Below, piece by piece: positions 21,329 through 32,435 of a DNA stretch of 64,000 nucleotides; within the stretch, counting starts at the first letter, position 1; each line of letters begins with the position of its first letter. The notes under the pieces are model-generated. The model searched no databases, was not told the origin of the DNA, and saw only the letters and a program-made list of their open reading frames with translations. A program made the position numbers and the translations under genes. The DNA comes from Meloidogyne chitwoodi (lineage: Eukaryota; Nematoda; Chromadorea; Rhabditida; Meloidogynidae): contig JACZZP010000015.1 in the NCBI GenBank assembly GCA_015183035.1, positions 1,116,001 to 1,180,000 of the forward strand. The letters are read 5' to 3'.

Positions 21329-23272
21329 ATGCCTTTAGGAAATGATGTTAACATTGCAGAGAAGAAAGGATCACCGGAGGAGGTTGATGATGAATTCGGT
21401 TGTGACTCCGATGAACTGCTTCCCTTTTACACATACAGGGATTTATATCTTCGACCGATTCATAAGGTCAGAATCCAGGTGGATCTTCCCAAGTTACGTC
21501 AAATGGGACAGTCAATTTCAAATTGGGAGATTAGAGAACGATTGAAGAAAATGCTTGGGAACGTTGAGGTAATTTTTTGGTATAATGCAAAATAACGTTT
21601 ATTAAAAACAAACGAAATATCATAAAAATTCAGTTATCCGATTTCAAAGTAGAGGAAAGCACTCTTGAAGAGGTTGTTTTTGTAGCTACTGTTAATACTG
21701 GGTTCAACGCAAAAACTGTTAGTTTTAGATTAATATTTTATTAATTTTCATAATTTTATTAAAAATGTTAATTAGATTTATTTCTTTAAGGCACTTAATC
21801 TCTTAAATGGTATTACTTTTCGAGCGATCGGTTTTACAGAACCGTTATCTGTAAAAGCGGAATGTGCCAAGCCTGACTTTCCAACACGTATTGATTGGGA
21901 TCAGTTTTTCGCGGCAAACAAACATTTAGACGAAAAAGAGCCAGGTGAACGTCCAGATACTGTTTACATAAGTGGTTTACCCTTCGACTGGTTCAAGGTA
22001 TTTAATTTTTTCTTTAATTTATACTTATTTTAGAAATTAATCTTAATATAAAAGTTGTAAATTCTTAAAGGATCCAATTGAAGGCTCAACTGAGAACACT
22101 TTTAGACATATTTTTGCTGAATATGGTGAGGTTACCTTTGTTGACATTCCTCAATGCGATCCGGTTAGAAAGCAGATGGATCAAGACATTTCCGGGATTC
22201 AACTTTCTTCTTGGCTTATTGGACAAGTGTGAATTGACTATATACAGATAAGTAGAAATTATGGTTTAAGTTTAAATTTTTATCAAAAAATCGGTAGAAT
22301 CCAAAAACTTGAATCATAAGATTTAATTTCTTTTTCTGTTAGGATCCTTTTTTTGAAGTCTACATTCAATTTCGAGAATATATTAGCTTTTCAAAAGCAA
22401 TGTCTTTTCTTGGAGGTAAAAATTTGGTACAGAAAAATTCGAATGGAGAAATTCGCGAAGCAAAAATCAAAGTAATTTAATTTTGTTTTTATTTTTTAAT
22501 AAAATTATTTTAAAGGTAGATTTTGATCGAACAGCTCATTTGAGCATTAGGAAGATTACTCAACGTAAATTACGTCGAATGTGTTTTGAATATGAACGTG
22601 ATAAACAAGAACAAAGACAAATGGATGAAAGCAAACGATTAGAGGAAATGATTAGAGAGGAGAAAGAACGACGTGATAGAGAAGAGCGTGAACGTGTTAT
22701 GCGTGCCTTGCTTAGAGCTGAAAGACGACAACGATTGGTCTTTTTTTTTAAATTTAATCAGAATAAAGCAAAATCATATTTTTAAATAAATAAAATATTA
22801 TTCATTTTTAATTATATATTTAAGCGTGAGAAACGTGATTTTGAGCAGTTACTTCGTAAGAAACTGAAGCACAGACTTACTCATAAATTGGAACGGATTT
22901 GGAAGGAGCGACAGAGAGGAGCAAAAACACTTCTTCGACATATTGCACAAATTTATCGGGTATTTATTATTTAACTATTTTTTATAATATTTCTTAGGAA
23001 AAACAAAAATTAAAAGAACAACGTTTGGAAGAAGAAAAGGCATTAGAAGCACCCATTCATGAATTAGCTTCAGCTTTTGTTCGAGAACAAGGTCTTCCAA
23101 TTGAAGAAGAAATACGTCAAAGAATATTGCGAAAACAAGAATTAAAAATGAGAACAAGAGTATTAATTTATTTAAAATTTTAATATAAAAAATTTATTAA
23201 TAGATAGCGGGTCGGATGATAAATGAATATGCAGGAAAAGAATTAAGAAAGGGTACAAAGAAAATCAAATAA
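21329..23272 (+). CDS. AKAP17A: AKAP17A/XE7-like splicing-associated protein
   Basis: The start MPLGNDVNIAEKKG follows a strong acceptor (TTTTTCAG, 21312). The N-terminal block LYLRPIHKVRIQVDLPKLRQ followed by SISNWEIRERLKKML matches the family's opening motif. Next come FPTRIDWDQFF, PGERPDTVYISGLPFDWF and an RRM-like half HIFAEYGEVTFVDIPQCDP, then YIQFREYISFSKAM and VDFDRTAHLS. The C-terminal third is a long charged coiled coil (EMIREEKERRDREERERVMR and on). AKAP17A binds PKA and acts in nuclear speckles on alternative splicing. The nematode copy is shorter and ends soon after the coiled coil, without the Arg/Ser-rich tail of vertebrates. Confidence 0.88.
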
Positions 23273-23481
23273 GAGTAGTTTTTGAAAATTAAGATGTTTT
23301 TTGAATTAACACAACACTGCCAAAATACGGGTCATTGTATATTTATTTTTTTTATAATTTATAATAAATATGGAATTCAAAAATGTTTATATATTAATGT
23401 TGTTTTAATTTCTTTATTATTTAAAATGTTTTCTTGTTAATTAGTCTTAAAGTTTTATTTTTAAAAATAATTTAACAACAA

Positions 23482-24637
23482 ATGAAAAGTGGCAAATTTG
23501 GTTTAACCATACAAAAAAAGTCAGATAATGGTCCTCAACAATTAATTGCGAATAATATAGCATCAGTGTTCAATACAAATTCTGATGAGGAAGGTGATAA
23601 AATGGAAACAGTTGATGCAAAATTTCAAAGGAAATATGCAGTACCAATAAAACGGTCAGAGGTTACTTTAAATTAAATTAGTTATAATTTTTCAGGAAAG
23701 ACAGGAAAATAGTGGAGGAAGCAATAGAAGAGGACCCAACTATCTTCGATTATGACAGCCAATTTGAACGAATGCAGGAAATTCGTGACCAAAAAGTTCT
23801 TGAACAAAAAGAAGCAGACAAGGATAAAAAAGTATTAATTTAATATTTTAATTCTTTGGATTATTTAAATGTTTTATTAAGCCAAAATATGCTCACAAAC
23901 TTATCGAGACGCATAAACGAAGAGAACTAGAAAAACTTTTACATGATGAACGTACTTATAAAAAAGAACGTGAAAAAGAGTCTGGAGAATTTGATGACAA
24001 GGAAGTTTTTATAACAGGAGAATATCGAAAGCAAATTGAAGAGAGAGAAAAGTTCCGAAAAGAACTTGAACAATCAGACAAAATGGATGGTAATTAAAAT
24101 TATTTAAAAAAATATTTGAAAAATTGATATTTAGAGCTTAGAGATGTAAAAGATCAAAAAATGTGGCAACAGGCATTTCACAGGAAAATACTAGATGATA
24201 GAGCACGTATTTACCCAAATAATTCAATTAAGGAAGAAGTGAGTGACATAAAAGAGGAGAAAATTGAAGAGAAGATTAAAAAAGAAAATAAAATTAAAGA
24301 TGAAATTGAAGGAAATTTTAGTGAATTACACAACAAAAATAGAGAAAAACAAAAAGATGAAAATAAAAAGAAATCTCGAGATGATAAATGTAGAAGAGAA
24401 AGAAATCGAAGTAAAAGTCCAGAGATTTTAAAAGAATTATCAGAATCTGAAAATGAAAAGAAAAGATTTTTAGCTGCCCCTTCACTTTCCTATGATGATG
24501 GAATAAATGAAGAGGTACGTCGAATGGAGAAAATTAGTCAAATTTTACGGCGTCGTAATGACGAAAATTCTATTGCAGAAGCACGATTACGATATTTTCA
24601 ACGTAAAGAACAAGGGGAAATATTACCTCCTTATTAA
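23482..24637 (+). CDS. ccdc-55: NSRP1/CCDC55 nuclear speckle splicing regulator
   Basis: Starts MKSGKFGLTIQKK, the family's basic opening followed by SVFNTNSDEEGD. Further blocks are EEDPTIFDYDSQFERMQ, PKYAHKLIETHKRRELEKLL and KESGEFDDKEVFITGEYRKQ, all matching the DUF2040 domain of NSRP1. The last exon (24161-24637) is a Lys/Glu/Arg-rich tail with RSKSPE and a closing ARLRYFQRKEQGEILPPY. NSRP1 is a nuclear speckle protein that controls splice-site choice. It starts 209 nt after the stop of the AKAP17A-like gene on the same strand, so co-transcription is plausible. Confidence 0.9.
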
Positions 24638-24873
24638 TTTTAAATCTTTAAATAAATTTATATTTTATTTAAAATATAAAAATTTTCAAGTCTTTTTAAC
24701 TTAAAAAAGATAAGACTTTAAATTCTCCTATAATTAAAAAAACAAAACAATAAAAACATATCTTTTACATAAACAATAGAATTACAACTTCATATAATAC
24801 ACACTTATTATTATATAATAAAATATTTTTTATATATTAAATCAGTCGTCAGAAGTATTGGGCATTGTTATCA

Positions 24874-25773
24874 TCATGCATCCAAATAGGCAGAGTCACC
24901 AGGCTTGACTTTAAAAGAAAAATTAATTTAAAAAAAATTTCAAAATCTTTTTTATACGTTTCATTGTCTTTGTCTCCTCCTTCACAATACGTACTCCTTT
25001 AGAAGTGAATCCTGTCTTAAATACGTCCTTTTTATCAGCATATTGCAACGTATCGTAGTCAGGATTATCATCAATAGCTTCTTCCAATGGGAACTTCCTT
25101 TCTTCTTCTCTTTCTTTGAGTTTTGCTGAATAATATAAAAAATAAAATATTTAAAAGAAAAATTTTTTACTTTTTTCCATTTCCGTCAGAGCTGTCAAAA
25201 CGGCCGAAACTTTCTTCTCTCCTTCAATCAAAGTCCCTTTTGTTGTTGGAGTTGTTGTGTCATCTGTAGAAACGCCAGTGAATACTGATTTTGTTTTTGT
25301 CTTTGAAGTAGGCGTTTTTTCTTTTGATGGTAATTCCGAAGAAAGAGCTGTCACTTCTTCTAAAAATATATAAATAATTTATATTAATTTCCTTACATAT
25401 TCAGAAGATATTAAAAAAACATTACTTTCTTCCTTACTCTTCTTTTTATCATCGTCCTCTTTTGACTTGACCATGTTGTCAACTTTACTGGAAGCTGAAG
25501 CTTTTGGGGTCTTGTCGTTAACATCATCTGGAGTAGCATCCTTCTTGTTGTCTTTTTTCATAGATTCTGCTGATTTAATCTTATCATCCCGTTTCGGCCT
25601 GTTAGACTCTCCTCTTCTCTTCCCTGCCTTCTTGCTCTTCTTCTAAAAGAGAATAAAAATTAAAAATAATTTTAAGATCCTACCTTTTTACAGCATTGAA
25701 GAGCAAACACAAGCATATTAGCAATGAAGAAACAAAAAAATGACAAAATTACTATTGTCAGCCTCCAAAACAT
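24874..25773 (-). CDS. Lysine-rich single-pass membrane protein with NPDY tail (paralogue A)
   Basis: Five exons (25684-25773, 25426-25642, 25171-25359, 24958-25125, 24874-24908) give 232 residues. The N terminus MFWRLTIVILSFFCFFIANM is a hydrophobic anchor ending in QCCKK; the remainder is a long Lys/Ser/Glu-rich, probably cytoplasmic tail. Near the C terminus it reads KKVSAVL, then DDNPDYDTL and DVF. NPDY fits the NPxY motif bound by PTB domains and clathrin adaptors; the CC pair after the helix could be palmitoylated (inference). The head-to-head neighbour at 25993 shares all these blocks and the first intron position. I know no named family for it. Confidence 0.82.
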
Positions 25774-25992
25774 TATCACCTTATTTGTTACAAATGCGAA
25801 CAGTTATTATTGTAGAATGAGGATTTAAAATTATAAAAAAATTATTTTTATAGTTAATGGAAATTCTGAAAAAAAATTTCCTTTAAAATTTGTAAAAATG
25901 AAGTATTTAAGGTAGACATTTTGTTTTTATCATAAAAGGATTCAACATTTTTAAATTAGGAGTTTGTTTCTTTGCCAGTTGTTTGTCATTCA
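25774..25992. promoter_or_regulatory. Bidirectional promoter between NPDY-tail paralogues
   Basis: 219 nt separate the two start codons of the divergent pair. No other gene fits in between, so control elements for both genes must lie here or in the transcribed regions. No specific motif recognised. Confidence 0.5.
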
Positions 25993-26716
25993 ATGCTTTG
26001 GAAGATAATAACATTATCTTCTATGTTTTTTTTGTTCATCATAAATATTTGGTTGATTGTTGCTCAATGTTGTTGTTGTAAAAAGGTTTTAAAACTTAAA
26101 TATTTCTTTTAAAAATAATCTTTATTATATTTTTTTAAGAAAAAGAAAAAGGTACGCGTAAGAGTGATGACAATTGAAGAACCATTGATTGTTGAGCAAC
26201 AAGTAGAAGAATTGCCACAAAAAGCAGATCCAATTATCAAAACAAAGACAAAACCAAAGGTTACTCCAAAAGTTGTTTCTACGGCTATTAAAGTAAAATC
26301 AAAGGAGGAAATGAAAAAGAAAGATAAAAAACATGGTAAAAAATGAAAACTTTATTAATAATTTTTATATTTTTTAGGAAAAATATCATCTAAAGAAAAG
26401 AAAAAGTCTGTGAGTAAAGTATCTTCATCTACTTCTAAAAAGCCGTCTGCTGGACGTGTTGGATCAAAAAGTAGTAGTGAGGACACATTTCATAAAGGAA
26501 AAAAGGTTTCAGCTGTTCTTGCAGCAGAGGAATCTAAAAAACGTAAAAATATTTTTATAAATAAAAAAAGATCATTATTATTTTTTTATAGAACTAAATA
26601 GTAGCCTTAAGTCTACTACTAATAATGATGTTGATGATAATCCTGACTATGACACTTTGGATTTTATTGAAAAATTGGACGTATTCGAAAAAAAGAATGG
26701 AAAAAAAAAGAAATAA
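25993..26716 (+). CDS. Lysine-rich single-pass membrane protein with NPDY tail (paralogue B)
   Basis: Four exons (25993-26085, 26140-26335, 26378-26542, 26592-26716) give 192 residues. It opens MLWKIITLSSMFFLFIINIW, then QCCCCKK, mirrors the neighbour's anchor and is interrupted by its first intron right after the same Lys-Lys pair. The Lys/Ser-rich tail carries KKVSAVL and ends with DDNPDYDTL, DVF and a Lys run. Shared order of motifs plus shared intron position show the two genes are an inverted duplication that has diverged strongly elsewhere. Function unknown; an adaptor-binding membrane tail is my inference from NPxY. Confidence 0.82.
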
Positions 26717-27339
26717 ATGGTTATTTTTTAAATTAAATAAATATATTTTTATTTTTAAGTCAGGAAACGAATCTAAAATATTTTCTGAATTGGAAAGTGA
26801 AAATAAATGGATGATTGTCAATTTTCTATATGTTAATGGATATAAGAAATATCTAAATAATATTTAAAAAAATATAATAATAATATCTAATTGTAAATTA
26901 TATAAATATTTTTATAATTATATCTTTTTATGCTTAAATAAATAAATATGAATAAATTATTGTTAAAGTTTATTAATCAAATATTTTTTAAAAATTATCT
27001 CTATTACGATTTTTTTAATTTTTCTCCGAATTGTTGGATAATACAATTGATAACAAAATATAAACATTTATTTAGTAATAAATCAAGTTTAATTGATGAA
27101 AAGTAATATCTCAAAATTAGAATTAATTGAAGTTTTGTCATTTTAAAAATAAAAAATAATAATGCTGATTTACAATTTTAGAATAAATGGAATAATAAAT
27201 TTAATTTTAAAATTAAAAAAAAAGAATTCCATTCAAAATATAAAAATGTTTTCTTATTAATTTAAGCATTAAATATAATATTTTAAGCATATATGTATTT
27301 ATTTATTGTTCACATCCAAATAATTTAAAAAAGAAATTA
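26717..27339. other. Convergent intergenic region
   Basis: About 620 nt of AT-rich sequence between paralogue B and TOM1. An open stretch at about 26759-26860 could be an alternative last exon of paralogue B, but it has no counterpart in paralogue A. Confidence 0.4.
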
Positions 27340-29205
27340 TTAAAGTCCATCATCCACTAATTGTTGTTTTTTAATATTTTTTTCTAAATATTTTTAAATA
27401 TTTAAATAAATTATTAATTTACCTTCTTCTTTTTTATTTTCTTCTTGTCCAATTTGTGGATCAGGTTTATTAAAAGCAATTGTTCGAAGTCCAATACCTT
27501 CAACTTGATCAATAGCCAAACCACTAAAAATAATAATTAAATTTTTATTTAATTATTATAAAAAAAAGAATACTCATTATTTTTATTAGATTCATTCGAT
27601 GAACTCTTGGAAGTAACAATATCTTTAAAAATATTTTTTAAAAAGTTTAAATAAAAAAATAACCAATTTTTTCATTTTTTCCTTTTTCATTATTTTCTCC
27701 AAAATCAATTAAATCATTTCCAATTTCTTTTATTTTTCCTTCTGCTTTAATATTTGTTTTACTTCCACTTTCAACCATTGTAAGGTCAATACCATTAACA
27801 TTAAAATTAGACATACAACGTTCATATTTTTCAAATGTAGCATTAAATTCATCATTTATTGAAAGTAATTCATCTATTAATTATTAAAATTTTAATTTTA
27901 ATTGTTTTCAAAATTTTTACATGTAACTTCTTCATTCGCCACAACTGGAATTAATTCAAGAACACGTTTTTGCATTTCTTTACATGTTGCATATAATTCC
28001 TAAAATTAAAACAAGTCGAATATACTTTAATTTTATAATAAAAAATCCATACATTAATAAAGTAAAAATCTTCTGGGGGTTCTTTGCTATTTCCAGGCTT
28101 CATTTGAGCTATTAATTCACGAAGTACAGTCATATTAACATGAATAAGATCCAACTCTGAACGAAGTTTTGCCATCTGGTCTTGTACCAATTGAAGCATT
28201 GGTTGAGAAGCAGATGAAGAAATTGGAAGATTGGGGAATTGTTGTTGTTGAGGGGGAGCTGTTTGTGATGATGGAACAAATACTGACTTTAAATTGAAAA
28301 ATATAATTTAGATAAATTATTTGAAAAAGAAATTTTTTAAATTAAAATCGAGAAATATATTAAAAAAAACTTGTTTTGGAGTAATAATAGGAGCCAAAGA
28401 GTCTAAATTAGTTGCAGGAAATTCAACACCTTTACTTTTTAATTCATCATACATTTCTACAACACCAGAAAATTGTGGATTCTCGCGAAAAGCATCCGCC
28501 CACGACTTTAAATATTTTTATATATTTTTTAATTAAAAAAAAGAAACCTGTACAAGGGCAAGAACTCGTTCTTGTACAATTTGGGGTGCATCATATTTTA
28601 CACTAATTAAACGAATCATATCAGCAACAAATTCTTTATGGCAAATCAAAGACGTAAAACGTTCATCACAATTTTTTACACAAGTTTCCAAAACAGTTAA
28701 GGTATACATTACACTTTAAAAAAAATTTTTAATCAAAATTATTAGAAATATTTAAAAAATTTGACACTTTTTCGTAATTAAAAATGGATTAAAAATCAAG
28801 CCAACAATTAAACATTACATTGAATTGTTTTTTCCCATTTGTGTTTGTAGTCTTTTTCGAATAGCCTTAACAGCATCTCTCGGTCTATAATAAATTTTAT
28901 TAAAGTTAAAATAAATAAATTACCCTTCGTTTGTTGAATTTATAAAATCACAAATTTCCATATTTAAACCCCAATTTTCTGTAGCAAGTCTAGATGCATC
29001 TGTAGCAAGCTCTAAAATAAATACTTAAAAATTTATTGATTTAATTCCAATAACCTATTTTCCTGCCTACTGGTGTATCAAAAGGGTTTCCTTGAAAGAA
29101 ATCAGAAACTTTTTGTCCAACACTTTGAGCAGCCTCTCCCATACGTTCCATAGCATTTGAAACTTGTTCTTGAACATTACTCATTTTTCCGTGTACGTTT
29201 TCCAT
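27340..29205 (-). CDS. TOM1: TOM1-family VHS/GAT endosomal adaptor
   Basis: After a short N-terminal helix (GKMSNVQEQVSNAMERMGE) comes a VHS domain: NPFDTPVGRKIELATDAS, NWGLNMEICDFINSTNEGPR, AVKAIRKRL, MYTLTVLETCVKNCDERF and ERVLALVQSWADAFR. A Gln/Pro linker leads to a GAT domain (HVNMTVLRELIAQMKPG...ELYATCKEMQKRVLELI...DELLSINDEFNATFEKYERC), followed by a low-complexity tail with IDFGENNEK and an ending VDDGL. VHS plus GAT is diagnostic of TOM1/GGA adaptors; the absence of an ear domain favours TOM1. These proteins bind ubiquitinated cargo, Tollip and clathrin at early endosomes. Confidence 0.92.
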
Positions 29206-30182
29206 ATTTTATAATCTAAAAAATTAGAAATTTAAATAAAATTAATTAAATTTTTTGCCTAAAACACAAAACTTAATTAATAATTGAAAACGGAAATTAT
29301 TCCTATTTTTTAATTTAATATGATTTAAAACATCAAATTAATATTCCATAATTCAAGCCATGTGTGCACCAAAGTTAGTAAAAACGCTAAAAATGAAAGA
29401 GTCAATCAGCGAAAGAAAACTTGCTGTGCGCCAAACAAAAATTTGCATCTCTTTTACTTATTTTGCTTACTTATTTCTCTGCACTTTTCCAATCATACTC
29501 TTCATTTTCTCTTTATCTTATTTTTTCATTTTGAAAAATGATCGAAAGACCAACATTTGGAATGGTCAGGCATAAAGAAAACCTTTTGAAGCTATAGAGA
29601 TGGGAACGGGTCCGGGCCCCCGGTTTTTTCGAAGTCACCGGGTTGAAATCGGGACCCGGAATTCCGGGTTTACCCGGTTCGGGTCCCGGCCGGTCATTTC
29701 ATAGTTCAAAAACCCGGACCCGGTTTTTTCAAAATTCCCAACATTACTTTATATAAATTTTAGAGTATCAAGCAGAAAAGATTTTCTAAATTTATTTATC
29801 ACTACAATTGCCGCTATTTTATTCTTTTATTTTTTTTTCGTATCTGTGAATAAGTGAAAAAATTATAAAATTCGATGGTTATACATATTTTTAATCTTTA
29901 TCTATTATAGATACATAAAAAAGCAACCGGAATATAAAAAATTAACAATTTGCAAATGAAATGATAATGTCATTTTTTCAATTATTGTGATATGTAGGTT
30001 GTGATAGTTTTTCCTCTAGTTTACTCCCAGTTTTCTTGAGCATATTCTTGTCAAATCATTAATCAGATAATTATAAACCTCGTCAAATGTTAAAAATAAC
30101 GAGTTCTAACTTTGCTCTTTTGGATGTGAACAAGAAGACTGGGAACAAAACGCTCGTCTGAGATCTTTATTTAGGAACATTA
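29206..30182. other. Intergenic region with GC-rich repeat
   Basis: About 980 nt between TOM1 and the glycosyltransferase. It holds a 152-bp GC-rich inverted-repeat element (listed separately). The open frame at 29360-29575 has no family similarity. Confidence 0.5.
29595..29746. mobile_element. GC-rich inverted-repeat element, possible hAT-like MITE
   Basis: A 152-bp island made of CCCGG/GGGTCC words in AT-rich surroundings. The ends are TAGAGATGGGAA on the left and, read inward from the right, TAATGTTGGGAA, an imperfect terminal inverted repeat; both fit YARNG. Inside, GGGTCCGGG (29608-29616) is inverted at 29713-29721, and CCGGTTTTTTC is repeated directly at 29620 and 29720. I find no clear target duplication, so the boundaries are tentative. 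Confidence 0.5.
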
Positions 30183-31547
30183 TTAATATATATGTATATC
30201 TTTCAACCGAATTTTTTTATCTAATTCTTTCCTTATTTTCACTACTTCATTATATGTAGATTTAAGTAAATTAGGAGAATATCCATGTGCTGCAATTAAA
30301 GTTTTCCATGTATCATTGAAATATGATGGAAATGGAGGAAAATTAGGATTATGTTGTGCTTGAATTGCTAATAAATAGGAAAGAATACCTTTTAAATATA
30401 CTTCTATTAAAAATAAAATTAGAAAAAAAAACCTGCATAAATATCATCAAACACAAAAATTGTAGTATGTTGAATAGCAGCATAAAATTCAATAACAGTT
30501 TGACCAGAAAGTATAACAGCTCCAGCTGTTATGTATGGAGGATAGGCATTGAAAGGATATTCCGATATACTTATCTAAATTTTTTTATTTATTTTAAATT
30601 AAAAAAATTTTTACTCTAAATTTTTTCCATCGTAATCGAAAAGGAGACGAATCATAACGCCAACCCATATACAACCTCTCATGTGAAACGTGTTTTTCGA
30701 GTTCCTTTGCCAAATTCCAAGGTAAAAATATATAATCATCATCTAATAATAAAACAAATGGGACAACACCGCTATTACAATAATTCATAGCAAATCCAAT
30801 TGAATGTATAAACTCAAATTTAATTAAAAATTTAAAAAAAAATAAAAAGAAAATATACTTTATAAGTATTATTGAAATAATTGTCAATAAAATCCCCAAT
30901 AATTAAATCACCAAATTTGTCATTTTCTAATTCTAAAATATCTAAAGCAAAATCAATAGGTCTTCCCATAACAAAAACAATTCTAAAACGAAAACCACCA
31001 GTTAAAATATCATTTTCAAGTGAAGAGGCATAAGTTGAACGAATTGCTTCTCTATTCTGAAAAGAAATCAAAAGTAATTTAATAAATTTATATAAACATT
31101 AATTCGTTCAGGTGCACTTTTAACAATAACAAGAATTGAACGTTTTCGAGTTAAACGGTTATTTTTGCAAGATGGACGATGAAGAAATCGGAATTGTGAC
31201 CAAATGTTGATTGGTGAAGTTTCTGTTGGATAACCAAGTAATTCCAATGCAACCTTAAATTTAAAACATATTTAATTAAAACCCAATATACAAAAGCATA
31301 ACCTGTTTTTGAACATCCACATATGGAGGCCATTTAAAATTATCAAAAGATATTTCAAAAAAGAAATCTGAAAATCCAGTAATCCAAAAAAATGTCACAG
31401 TTAAAGGAATTGCAAAAATTGCGGCAGGAAGGCAAAGATGACGAAGTCTTATCAAAAAAAGTCGACAAACAGTCACTTTACAAAACAAAAATTTAAATTA
31501 AATTAAAAGAAAAAACCTGAATAATTTCGTAAAAATCCTCTTCTCAT
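30183..31547 (-). CDS. GT31 beta-1,3-galactosyltransferase-like enzyme
   Basis: A short first exon (MRRGFLRNYS) leads into a type II signal anchor (LCLPAAIFAIPLTVTFFWIT), placing the enzyme in the Golgi lumen. The catalytic region carries the GT31 blocks RSILVIVKSAPERINNREAI RSTYA (the R..IR.TW-type motif), RIVFVMGRP, DFIDNYFNNTYK, FAMNYC and the metal-binding LLLDDDYIF. Later come MGWRYDSSPFR, YPPYITAGAVILS and VFDDIYAGIYLK, equivalents of the YP.Y..G.gY.ls and EDV.vG motifs, here with DDIYAG. Nematode relatives such as bre-2/bre-5 build glycolipids. Acceptor specificity cannot be told from sequence. Confidence 0.9.
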
Positions 31548-31758
31548 TAAAAAAATTTATTTTCTGGGGAAAATACATGCATTTATAATTGTTTTTGATC
31601 CATAACCTGTAAAGCATTAACTAAAAAAGAGTTTTTTAATATTTAACTCTTTTTTTAAATAAAAAAGCAAAAACTAATGCATTTTCTAAAATTATTATAA
31701 AATTATTTATATATAATAAATAAAAAAGAATTCGTAAATATATTAATCATAAACATTT

Positions 31759-32138
31759 TTAATTCCTTGTTTGTTCATGTATCCATTTTAAATATGGCTC
31801 ATTCCCTTTTTCAATAGGTAAGACAATAAATTCAGGAACATCATAACTGTAAAAAATTTTTATATTATTTTTTATTTTTTAACATACGGATGCATTTTAG
31901 TCACAATATCCTCCAATGCAACTAAACGATCTGCCTCTGTTTTGATTATTAACATTGACTCATTCTCTTGCTCAACTTTGCCTTTCCATTCATAAACGCT
32001 TATTAATTGTGGAATAATATTTACACAAGCAGCCAACCTCTTTTGAACAATTTCTTTTGCAATATTTTTACCAACTTCTATGGAAGGAACAGTCACATAA
32101 ACAATCTTTAAATTATTATAAATCATTTTAGAGTTCAT
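31759..32138 (-). CDS. CutA-family protein
   Basis: Two exons (31888-32138 and 31759-31846) give 112 residues, the usual core length. Family blocks are YVTVPSIEVGKNIAKEIVQK, RLAACVNIIP, SVYEWKGKVEQ, ESMLIIKTEADRL, and the junction-spanning HPYDVPEFIVLP near the C terminus. CutA forms very stable trimers; bacterial members were linked to divalent cation tolerance, and the mammalian form to anchoring acetylcholinesterase, but the molecular role is unsettled. There is no signal peptide, so a cytosolic form is expected. A second Met five codons in is an alternative start. Confidence 0.95.
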
Positions 32139-32435
32139 TTTCTATTGTCGAATATTCAAAAATTCAAATAAACTGTTAAATAATATAATAAACAAAAAAA
32201 TAAAAAAGTAATGTCCCAACGATTTTAGCAAATAAATAAACATTTTAGTAAATTAAAAAAAAATAATATAAATTCACAATCACACTTTAAAATTTATTAA
32301 ATATAAAGTTAAATACTTAGAACAAGTCAATTAACAAAATTTTAGATCAGTCATTAATTATAGTAATATACTTATAAAATTGTTTCAAAATTTCTCTTCT
32401 TGAAAAAACAAAGTCCACAAATAGATCTATAAAAG

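Noticed and set aside
26759..26866. Possible extra last exon of NPDY-tail paralogue B
   Set aside because: The reading frame already ends after DVF and a Lys run as in paralogue A, and no counterpart exists there; kept only as a note.
29595..29746. GC-rich island considered as tRNA, rRNA or snRNA gene
   Set aside because: No cloverleaf, no A/B boxes and no conserved rRNA words; it is built of CCCGG repeats and inverted arms.
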